DNA of 5,021 nt. Origin: Candidatus Aegiribacteria sp. Its GTDB lineage: Bacteria > Fermentibacterota > Fermentibacteria > Fermentibacterales > JCC-6. This document shows positions 1 through 5,021 of the stretch, piece by piece. The stretch covers positions 1 through 5,021 of the forward strand of contig DAOWJX010000110.1 in assembly GCA_030640155.1 (NCBI GenBank), given 5' to 3'. The notes below the pieces were generated by a model. That model ran no database searches, was not told the origin of the DNA, and saw only the letters and a list, made by a program, of their open reading frames with translations. Made by a program: the position numbers and the translations under genes. Each line of letters begins with the position of its first letter. The first letter of the stretch is position 1.

Positions 1-888
1 CGCCAGAAGATTGGGCGGATTGTGGAGCGGAGCAAGGCTGCATAGTTCTTCGACAGTCTCTATTACATCCTCGTTTATCACTACCGGACTGCTGTATTTA
101 GACCCTCCATGGACTACTCTGTGCCCAACTCCGGTGAGTTCATTCATGTCAGAAATGAATTTTCCTTCGCTGCAGGTCAGAAAATCCATGACAGCTTCAA
201 AGGCATCTTCGTGATCCACAGGTCCGAGTTCTTTCTTATTCTTTCCTTTGGCGGTTGAAGTCTCAAGGCGGCCGTTCTTTTCACCGATCCTTTCAACGAC
301 TCCCTCAGCATTTTTAGATGGATCTGCTGTATCAAAATAACTGAATTTGAGAGATGAACTCCCGCAGTTGATCACAAGGACCTTTGCCGGGGTTGAAGAA
401 GTGAGTGAAAGTCCGTATCTGTCGGAAGCGGCATTCCATGCCCCTTCAACTCGAAGTCTCGTGTTTTCGTCAACTTTTCGTTTTCTCAACCTGTCAGTAA
501 TGGTCCTGACAAGCAGCATGATAGCATTAGTATTACCGGAAAGCAGAGAATAGCACACTCTGTTCGGAATTAGCAGTATAGCCGTATTCTCAGATGCCGT
601 AACGTCAGCACAGGACGGTTCACCGGTAAGCAGGGACATCTCTCCTATGATATCACCTGTTCTCATTATCGCGAGAAGCTGTCTTTCGCCGCCTTTATCG
701 AGTGAAGAAACTTCAACTTCTCCGCTTAAAACAACCCCGAGAAATCTGCCGGATTGACCGAACTTGATTACCTGATCACCTTCGGAGAAATGTCTCAATT
801 CACTTTCCCGGATAAGATGTTCTCGTTCATCGGCACTTAGTTCTTCGAAGATCCTTATCGTTGAGAGCTGCTCAAGGACACTATCCAT
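1..888 (-). CDS. CNB (cyclic-nucleotide-binding) domain-acetate kinase fusion, N-terminal 296 codons, runs off left edge
   Basis: Acetate kinase interconverts acetate + ATP and acetyl phosphate + ADP in the cytoplasm; here it carries an N-terminal sensor domain. Seen: one uninterrupted minus-strand frame from ATG at 888 to base 1. Residues 1-140 read as a Crp/PKA-R type CNB domain: beta-roll segment FSEGDQVIKFGQSG (34-47), phosphate-binding cassette GDIIGEMSLLTGEPSCADV (78-96), then helix with VRTITDRLRKRK. A polar linker (about 141-167) leads to acetate kinase: KVLVINCGSSSLKF (169-182), GVGHRVVHGG (253-262), LAPLHNPPN (285-293). N174, S177, S179 and R257 match the N7, S10, S12 and R91 active-site residues of Methanosarcina AckA. 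The remaining roughly 270 residues of the kinase, including the ATP-site half, lie outside. The start is fixed because the only nearby upstream in-frame ATG (918-916) meets TAA two codons later. It follows the malic enzyme gene by 72 bp, probably in one operon. The cassette's usual arginine is serine (S92), so the ligand is uncertain. Confidence 0.93.
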   Translation of the reverse strand, partial: MDSVLEQLSTIRIFEELSADEREHLIRESELRHFSEGDQVIKFGQSGRFLGVVLSGEVEVSSLDKGGERQLLAIMRTGDIIGEMSLLTGEPSCADVTASENTAILLIPNRVCYSLLSGNTNAIMLLVRTITDRLRKRKVDENTRLRVEGAWNAASDRYGLSLTSSTPAKVLVINCGSSSLKFSYFDTADPSKNAEGVVERIGEKNGRLETSTAKGKNKKELGPVDHEDAFEAVMDFLTCSEGKFISDMNELTGVGHRVVHGGSKYSSPVVINEDVIETVEELCSLAPLHNPPNLLA

Positions 889-898
889 GTCAGATATA

Positions 899-903
899 CC
901 TCT
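899..903 (-). promoter_or_regulatory. Ribosome binding site of the CNB-acetate kinase gene
   Basis: On the minus strand AGAGG lies 10 nt before the ATG at 888-886, within a purine run (GAAGAAGAGG, 908-899). The spacing is slightly long but workable. It supports the start at 888, since the frame is closed just upstream. I see no convincing terminator hairpin between the malic enzyme stop (963-961) and this site, which favours co-transcription. Confidence 0.6.
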
Positions 904-960
904 TCTTCATTAACCCATATAAACGGAGGGGATTCGATTATTTTCAGTTACACATCTATT

Positions 961-3201
961 CTATATTTCAGCAACCGCGATCGCGGTCATATTCACTATT
1001 TCTTCTACTTCACATCCGTGCCTCAGTACATGCGCCGATTTTGAAAGCCCGATCAGAACAGGTCCTATTGCATCAGCACGAGCTAATTCTGTACATAGCT
1101 TGTAAGCAATGTTTGCTGATGAGAGGTCCGGGAAGATCAGAACATTTGCACCGCCTTTGAGAGTTGAGAAGCTATAGGTACTCTCGATAATATCCGGGAC
1201 TATCGCGGTGTTAGCCTGCATTTCACCATCTATCATCAGATCAGGTTCTTGAAGTCTGACCAACTTGACCGCTTCACTGATCTTCCTGCATTTCTCATGA
1301 GAAACACTGCCGAAATCTGAGAAGGAAAGCATTGCTACTCTCGGTTCATATCCCAGTTCACGGACATATTTTGCCGTGAACCTGGCTATACTGGCAAGCT
1401 CCTGGGCGGATGGATCGATATTCACCGTGGTGTCGGCAAAGAAGATGACCCTGTCATCAAAGATGAGCATGTGTATACCTGCTACTACATTGGTTTCATC
1501 ATTCAGTCCGATAACCCTGATAGCCGGGCGGATCATCTCGGGATAGTGCATAGTGACTCCGCCGAGAACAGAGTCTGCGTCGCCCATGTGTACCATCATG
1601 GGGCCGTACACTCGGGGAAGTTTCATCAGTTTTTTGCAGTGTTGCAGAGTTCTTCCCTTTCTCTGGCGAAGTTCAAAATACTTCTCTGCATATTCGTCAA
1701 AATGAGCGGAATTACTCGGATCAATGATCTCTACATTCTCAGGATCCATCCCAAGCTCCTCCATGAGTTTCTTTATGATCTCAGGATTTCCAAGGAGGAT
1801 CGGGGATGCGATACCTTCATCAAGGATTATGATGCATGCCCGCAGGATCCGGGTATCTTCACCTTCGGGGAATACAACGCGTTTAGGATGTTTCTGGGCC
1901 TTTGAAATTACCCTTCTCATAACGCTTCTACTTCTTCCGAGCCGTGCTTCAAGCTGCTTTTCATACTCATTCAGGTCAACGTTAATCTTCGCAACGCCTG
2001 TTTCCATTGCTGCTTTTGCTACAGCCAGAGCTTCCCGGAGAAGAACTCTGTGATCGAATGGCTTGGGAATGAGATATTCTCTTCCAAAAGTAAGCCTTTC
2101 AACACTGTAAGCTTTACAGACAGAATCGGGAACATCTTCCTTTGCAAGGTCGGCAAGCGCCTTTGTAGCCGCATGCTTCATCGCTTCGTTGATATCCGTT
2201 GCTCTGACATCGAGCGCACCTCTGAAGATGAACGGGAAACCAAGCACATTATTCACCTGGTTTGGATAATCAGACCTGCCGGTGGCTATGATCACATCAT
2301 CCCTTGCCTCGATAGCATCATTGTATGTAATCTCCGGGTCGGGATTTGCCATCGCGAAGATGATCGGGTCATTTGCCATGCTCCGTACCATGTCCTGGGA
2401 AACGAGATTTGCTACAGAAAGCCCGAGAAAAACATCTGCGCCTTCCATGGCATCCGCAAGCGTCCGACAGTCGGTTTCTACAGCAAACTGTTCCTTGTAC
2501 TCGTTAAGTCCCTCTTTACGGCCTTTGTAGATCACGCCCTTGCTGTCGCAGAGCATTACGTTTTCCGGTTTAACACCAAGACTGATATAGTACTTCGTGC
2601 AGGCTATTGCGGAAGCACCTGCACCGCTTACGACAAGTCTGATGTCCTCAATTTTCTTTCCGGTCAATTCCAATGCGTTCAGAAGAGCCGCACCGGATAT
2701 GATAGCGGTGCCATGCTGATCATCATGAAATACCGGGATGTTCATTCTCTTCTTGAGTTCCTCTTCAATGACAAAACACTCCGGGGCAGCGATATCTTCG
2801 AGATTTATTCCGCCGAAAGTCGGTTCCATCATTTCAACTGCGCGGATAATTTCATCTGAGTCTTTTGAGTCAAGCTCTATGTCAAATACATCTATGTCCG
2901 CGAATCGTTTGAAAAGAACTCCCTTACCTTCCATAACAGGTTTTCCGGCACCGGCGCCGATGTCACCGAGACCAAGTACAGCTGTTCCGTTGGAAACGAC
3001 AGCAACAAGATTCCCCTTGGATGTGTATTTGTAGATATCTGAATAGTTTTTTTCAATCTCCTTACAAGGAATTGCGACTCCGGGTGTGTATGCCATGGAA
3101 AGGTCACGCTGTGTCCTGCAGCGCTTCGTCGAAACAACTTCAATTTTGCCGGGCTTACCCTTGGTGTGATACTCAAGAGCTTCTTCACGGCTGATAGACA
3201 T
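961..3201 (-). CDS. maeB: MaeB-type malic enzyme with C-terminal phosphate acetyltransferase-like domain
   Basis: Oxidative decarboxylation of malate to pyruvate + CO2 with NAD(P) reduction, cytoplasmic. Length 746 aa, close to E. coli MaeB (759), and collinear with it throughout. The malic enzyme part is about residues 1-415: AYTPGV with catalytic Tyr38; EGKGVLFKRF with catalytic Lys93; metal ligands E135, D136 (NLED) and D161 (HDDQHGTA); Rossmann loop SGAGASAIA (192-200); TGRSDYPNQVNNVLGFPF (307-324). Residues about 425-746 form a PTA-like domain: RVVFPEGEDTRIL (441-453), ELRQRKGRT, IRPAIRVIGL (557-566), EPRVAMLSFSDFGS, LMIDGEMQ, GPVLIGL. In this domain the normal PTA motif (D)LSRGC reads VLRHGC (725-730), so Ser-Arg becomes Arg-His and PTA activity is doubtful. 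In family members the domain binds acetyl-CoA and regulates the enzyme. NADP preference is inferred from the family. The start has GGAGG 7 nt upstream. It sits between a sodium symporter and an acetate kinase fusion, which supports a role at the malate/pyruvate/acetate node. Confidence 0.96.
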   Translation of the reverse strand: MSISREEALEYHTKGKPGKIEVVSTKRCRTQRDLSMAYTPGVAIPCKEIEKNYSDIYKYTSKGNLVAVVSNGTAVLGLGDIGAGAGKPVMEGKGVLFKRFADIDVFDIELDSKDSDEIIRAVEMMEPTFGGINLEDIAAPECFVIEEELKKRMNIPVFHDDQHGTAIISGAALLNALELTGKKIEDIRLVVSGAGASAIACTKYYISLGVKPENVMLCDSKGVIYKGRKEGLNEYKEQFAVETDCRTLADAMEGADVFLGLSVANLVSQDMVRSMANDPIIFAMANPDPEITYNDAIEARDDVIIATGRSDYPNQVNNVLGFPFIFRGALDVRATDINEAMKHAATKALADLAKEDVPDSVCKAYSVERLTFGREYLIPKPFDHRVLLREALAVAKAAMETGVAKINVDLNEYEKQLEARLGRSRSVMRRVISKAQKHPKRVVFPEGEDTRILRACIIILDEGIASPILLGNPEIIKKLMEELGMDPENVEIIDPSNSAHFDEYAEKYFELRQRKGRTLQHCKKLMKLPRVYGPMMVHMGDADSVLGGVTMHYPEMIRPAIRVIGLNDETNVVAGIHMLIFDDRVIFFADTTVNIDPSAQELASIARFTAKYVRELGYEPRVAMLSFSDFGSVSHEKCRKISEAVKLVRLQEPDLMIDGEMQANTAIVPDIIESTYSFSTLKGGANVLIFPDLSSANIAYKLCTELARADAIGPVLIGLSKSAHVLRHGCEVEEIVNMTAIAVAEI

Positions 3202-3204
3202 TTT

Positions 3205-3218
3205 GATACCTCCGTATC
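3205..3218 (-). promoter_or_regulatory. Malic enzyme ribosome binding site presented in a small hairpin
   Basis: The minus strand reads GATAC-GGAG-GTATC, a perfect 5-bp stem closing a GGAG tetraloop, ending 3 nt before the ATG at 3201-3199. The GGAGG Shine-Dalgarno core (3213-3209) therefore sits in the loop and first stem pair, 7 nt from the start. The Shine-Dalgarno assignment is strong. A regulatory role for the hairpin is only inference; the stem is short and may simply display the site. Confidence 0.7.
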
Positions 3219-3242
3219 GGTTTTTGTTTTATTAAGTTCATC

Positions 3243-3268
3243 ATTCACTGAGCATATTCACTGAGCAT
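3243..3268. repeat. Perfect 13-bp tandem duplication, AT-rich
   Basis: ATTCACTGAGCAT occurs twice head to tail (3243-3255 and 3256-3268), followed by two further matching bases. It lies 42 bp upstream of the malic enzyme start, in what would be its 5' untranslated leader or promoter-proximal region. It may be a slipped-strand duplication or a pair of binding sites; the sequence alone does not decide. Confidence 0.9.
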
Positions 3269-3270
3269 AT

Positions 3271-3278
3271 ATAATATA
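3271..3278 (-). promoter_or_regulatory. Possible -10 region of a malic enzyme promoter
   Basis: The minus strand reads TATATTAT, giving TATATT or TATTAT as -10 candidates about 70 nt before the start codon, inside a notably AT-rich run. No good TTGACA-like -35 lies at 16-18 bp; the best nearby word, TTGCTG, is too far away. The call rests on position and AT-richness only. Confidence 0.2.
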
Positions 3279-3297
3279 CTTACATAAATTTCTTATG

Positions 3298-3317
3298 GGG
3301 ACAGCAACTGTTGTCCC
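3298..3317. other. GGGACA/TGTCCC palindrome (REP-like hairpin)
   Basis: GGGACA (3298-3303) and TGTCCC (3312-3317) form a perfect 6-bp inverted repeat with an 8-nt loop. It directly abuts and overlaps the GC-rich 13-bp tandem duplication, whose units also begin GTCCC. No T-run follows on either strand, so it does not look like an intrinsic terminator. It resembles small extragenic palindromes, but a family cannot be named from one copy. Confidence 0.5.
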
Positions 3318-3338
3318 GTCACGCCGTCCCGTCACGCC
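3313..3338. repeat. Perfect 13-bp tandem duplication, GC-rich
   Basis: GTCCCGTCACGCC occurs twice head to tail (3313-3325 and 3326-3338), then GGG. The second copy with the following bases can form a small CCCG...CGGG stem (3328-3341). The unit length equals that of the other tandem duplication 45 bp away, although the sequences differ. Confidence 0.9.
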
Positions 3339-3358
3339 GGGCATAACTTACTTAACTA

Positions 3359-3378
3359 ATTCATTCACTTTAATGAAT
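3359..3378. promoter_or_regulatory. AT-rich 7-bp inverted repeat, possible operator
   Basis: ATTCATT (3359-3365) and AATGAAT (3372-3378) are perfect inverted repeats separated by 6 bp, a geometry compatible with a dimeric regulator site. One ATTCACT word, also present in both units of the downstream AT-rich duplication, overlaps it. The palindrome is directly visible; operator function is inference. Confidence 0.3.
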
Positions 3379-3425
3379 ATTACTTTGTAAAATTGATCTG
3401 AGTCCAACATCTGAATATTTGCATT

Positions 3426-3457
3426 GCGGGGACACGCAGCAGAGCCTGTATGTCCGC
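3426..3457 (-). terminator. Hairpin just downstream of the symporter, possible terminator
   Basis: GGACA (3430-3434) pairs with TGTCC (3451-3455); one mismatch and a G.U pair follow, then CAG/CTG (3437-3439 with 3446-3448) around a 6-nt loop. Outer GC/GC pairs form across a 2-nt bulge. It begins 16 nt beyond the symporter stop, where a terminator is expected, but no U-tract follows on the minus strand, so it is a weak candidate or merely a processing or REP-type structure. Confidence 0.3.
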
Positions 3458-3473
3458 ATAGTACGTAAAATGT

Positions 3474-4916
3474 TTAAATGTTAGGCCCGGCCCCTGAGTG
3501 TTTATATCTCCTGAATCTGGACCATACATTGCCAAAGACTATGAATAGAATGGCTGAACCGACAGCTCCATATGTTTTGTCAATTGAAAAGAATCCGGCT
3601 TTGTTACCGATGATGCAGATAAATATGGCCAGTGTACCACCGAGAAAAGCAAGCCTGACGCCCAGGGTCGTTATCCATCCGCGGGCATAGATCCCCAGAA
3701 GTATTACAATTGCTCCGATTGCTCTGATAGCATACGACACATAAGCGGCATCAAGAATTGCTCCTCTGAGATAAACCGCAAGCGGGATAGTTATCAGATT
3801 GACCAGAAGCACCAGCTTACGGGCTGTCGCAAGTACTGCTTTATCATCGGCTGTTTTATTGATAAGCCCATTATAGATATCTTTTGTGGCAATCGTTACA
3901 ATAGCGAAATTCACCGGGCCGACGGTGGATAGAATAGCGGCCAGGATACCGGCTAAAGCTAATCCGCCCAGTACAGGAGAAATGAATTCAGGTGATGTCA
4001 GCAGTAACGGCAGCGCCATCCTGGGATCAACAGAAGAAGTATCGAAGAAGAAACCCGTTCTGGCAATGAGCCCGAGGAATCCCACCATTATCCCAAAAGG
4101 CGCAATAATAAGACTGGACGCAATGGCAGCCCGTTTAGCTGTAATCGGATTCTTCGCGGCGAATATCGGCTGAATGCTTGCCTGTCCCGCCATTCCCCCC
4201 AGTACACCTCCAAGCAGCAGGCTGAAGGCATGATTGAGATCGGCGCTGAAGGGATTGAAAAGGTTTGAGGGGGAGCCTGACTCAACCAGACTGTTCTGTA
4301 GAGCGGAAAAACCACCCACCTTATCAAGCCCGATTATCAGCGCAATACCGATTCCCAGAAACATGGTGATAACGTGAATTATCCCCGTTACAGCAAGGGC
4401 ATGCATACCGCCCATGTATGTGTAAAGAGTGATTACAACCGAAGATATCAGTACAGCGGTAAACCAGTTTATCCCGAACAGAGGAGCAATCACACTGGAA
4501 CAGGTCTGCAGCTGTACGTACGCAAGGGTTATGTAAGCGATGAGAAAGGAGATGGCTGATATTGTGCGGACTCTGCTTCCGAATAGATCCTCCAGCATCT
4601 CACTGACCGTATGAACATTTCTCCTGCGGTAGTGATAGGCTACCGTAAACCCGATGATTATCATGCCTGTTGCTGTTGCCAGATTGTACAGTACCGGTTG
4701 CATGGTACCTGTAGTGAAAGCCTGCTCACTGACGCCTATGGTGCTCATGCCGCCCAGCCACTCGGCCGCGACTACGACAGCGCAGATGGTGACTCCCAGA
4801 TTTCGACCCGCAATAAGAAAATCATCAGCGGAGCGGCTGGCGTATCTTCTGGTGAGTACGGATACAAGGATTATGAATACAAAGTATGCGAGAATAATAG
4901 TAAAATATGTATTCAT
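3474..4916 (-). CDS. Sodium:solute symporter (SSS family), substrate unknown
   Basis: An inner-membrane secondary transporter expected to couple Na+ entry to uptake of an organic solute. At 480 aa with about 13 hydrophobic segments it fits the SSS family (PutP is 502 aa). Seen: short N-terminal TM1 (about 5-21); RRYASRSADDFLIAGRNLG (23-41), the usual SSS loop; TM2 with AEWLGGMSTIG (51-61), the unwound sodium-site helix; YTYMGGMHALAVTGIIH (165-181), a typical family stretch; and LAGILAAILSTVGPVNFAI (321-339), where S330/T331 align with the Na2-site Ser340/Thr341 of PutP. KDIYN (345-349) follows as in relatives. The C-terminal end is basic (RFRRYKH). The substrate cannot be read from sequence; a carboxylate is suggested only by the malic enzyme and acetate kinase genes downstream on the same strand, 272 bp away. 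The start is certain, because the codon just before the ATG is TAA and TM1 begins at once. Confidence 0.93.
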   Translation of the reverse strand: MNTYFTIILAYFVFIILVSVLTRRYASRSADDFLIAGRNLGVTICAVVVAAEWLGGMSTIGVSEQAFTTGTMQPVLYNLATATGMIIIGFTVAYHYRRRNVHTVSEMLEDLFGSRVRTISAISFLIAYITLAYVQLQTCSSVIAPLFGINWFTAVLISSVVITLYTYMGGMHALAVTGIIHVITMFLGIGIALIIGLDKVGGFSALQNSLVESGSPSNLFNPFSADLNHAFSLLLGGVLGGMAGQASIQPIFAAKNPITAKRAAIASSLIIAPFGIMVGFLGLIARTGFFFDTSSVDPRMALPLLLTSPEFISPVLGGLALAGILAAILSTVGPVNFAIVTIATKDIYNGLINKTADDKAVLATARKLVLLVNLITIPLAVYLRGAILDAAYVSYAIRAIGAIVILLGIYARGWITTLGVRLAFLGGTLAIFICIIGNKAGFFSIDKTYGAVGSAILFIVFGNVWSRFRRYKHSGAGPNI

Positions 4917-4919
4917 TTA

Positions 4920-4924
4920 CTCCT
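4920..4924 (-). promoter_or_regulatory. Ribosome binding site of the symporter, unusually close to the start
   Basis: AGGAG on the minus strand is separated from the ATG (4916-4914) by only TAA, a 3-nt spacing shorter than the usual 5-9. That TAA is in frame with the symporter, so the start cannot be moved upstream, and the next in-frame ATG (M57) would delete TM1. Translation initiation may be modest. Confidence 0.5.
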
Positions 4925-4956
4925 GATCTCCCGTAGTCTTTGTGCTTCGTGAATAC

Positions 4957-5021
4957 TCAGTCAGGCTCCCTGCAGAAGAACCTGTATGCCCATATGAAAT
5001 CGCATCCGGCATTTTTCGCCG
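4957..5021 (-). CDS. Possible C-terminal end of an upstream gene (unidentified)
   Basis: At the right edge one minus-strand frame reads AKNAGCDFIWAYRFF then CREPD and TGA (stop 4959-4957), leaving 40 bp to the symporter ATG. Its composition looks like genuine protein, and AKNAGCDFI resembles the segment after motif IV in haloacid dehalogenase-type hydrolases, but 20 residues cannot establish a family. The other two minus-strand frames are also open to the edge: one ends at TAA directly abutting the symporter ATG and reads as a polar Ser/Thr-rich tail, the other ends at a TGA at 4966-4964. The choice of frame is a judgement. Confidence 0.3.
   Translation of the reverse strand, partial: AKNAGCDFIWAYRFFCREPD

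Larger units (their letters stand above)
3202..3473. other. Intergenic region between symporter and malic enzyme genes
   Basis: This 272-bp stretch shows no credible gene. Reading on the minus strand from the symporter stop it holds a hairpin just after the stop, an AT-rich palindrome, a GC-rich 13-bp tandem duplication next to a GGGACA/TGTCCC palindrome, an AT-rich possible -10 region, an AT-rich 13-bp tandem duplication and the malic enzyme ribosome binding site. Its size and content suggest that the malic enzyme-acetate kinase pair has its own promoter here, separate from the symporter. Confidence 0.6.

Noticed and set aside
11..553. Plus-strand open frames of 67 and 68 codons at the left edge
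   Set aside because: They are antisense to the CNB-acetate kinase gene, whose minus-strand translation carries clear family motifs.
916..918. Upstream in-frame ATG as an earlier start for the CNB-acetate kinase
   Set aside because: It reads ATG GGT TAA, so translation would stop at once; the start at 888 stands.
1471..2053. Plus-strand open frames of 144 and 109 codons
   Set aside because: Both are antisense to the PTA-like domain and overlap each other in different frames; shadow frames.
2050..2859. 269-codon open frame on the plus strand
   Set aside because: It lies wholly antisense to the malic enzyme, whose translation matches MaeB end to end; the product has no recognisable family features and reads as a shadow frame.
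2892..3248. 118-codon minus-strand frame overlapping the malic enzyme start
   Set aside because: It is out of frame with the malic enzyme N-terminus, which has the GGAGG site and a strong family match; no independent support.
3270..3275. Perfect TATAAT on the plus strand
   Set aside because: It sits in an AT-rich, partly self-complementary run, has no good -35 at proper spacing, and would drive transcription only antisense into the symporter.
3243..3338. CRISPR-like repeats
   Set aside because: Only two copies of each 13-bp unit, directly abutting without spacers, and the two units are unrelated; no cas genes.
4917..5021. Frame ending in TAA directly abutting the symporter ATG, suggesting translational coupling
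   Set aside because: It is open to the edge but its product is a low-complexity Ser/Thr-rich string; another frame gives a more protein-like end. Not excluded, only less likely.

Overview
The window looks like ordinary bacterial chromosome from an organism I cannot name. Gene density is high, Shine-Dalgarno sites are clear (GGAGG, AGGAG, AGAGG), GC content is moderate, and all supported genes lie on the minus strand. Nothing here (rRNA, tRNA, phage or transposase gene) allows a firm taxonomic call. The MaeB-type malic enzyme/phosphotransacetylase hybrid is a bacterial architecture found mainly in Gram-negative groups.

Layout in transcription order (minus strand, right to left): a possible C-terminal scrap of an upstream gene (5021-4957); a complete sodium:solute symporter (4916-3474); a 272-bp intergenic region (3473-3202) with hairpins, two different perfect 13-bp tandem duplications and a recurring ATTCACT word; a complete malic enzyme with a C-terminal phosphate acetyltransferase-like domain (3201-961); and, after only 72 bp, the first 296 codons of a protein that runs off the left edge (888-1).

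The last protein is the main find. Read on the minus strand it is one unbroken frame encoding an N-terminal cyclic-nucleotide-binding (CNB/Crp-type) domain followed by the start of a catalytic acetate kinase. It is easy to miss because it has no stop inside the window. It implies an acetate kinase under allosteric control by a small ligand. The CNB pocket keeps the Gly-Glu of the phosphate-binding cassette but lacks the usual arginine, so the ligand may not be cAMP.

The genes form a plausible C2-C4 carboxylate module: a sodium-driven importer of unknown substrate, malate to pyruvate by the malic enzyme, and acetyl phosphate/acetate interconversion with ATP by acetate kinase. The PTA-like domain has lost the Ser-Arg of the normal PTA catalytic motif, so it is more likely an acetyl-CoA sensor than a working phosphotransacetylase. 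If so, both enzymes would be catalytic domains fused to sensory domains.
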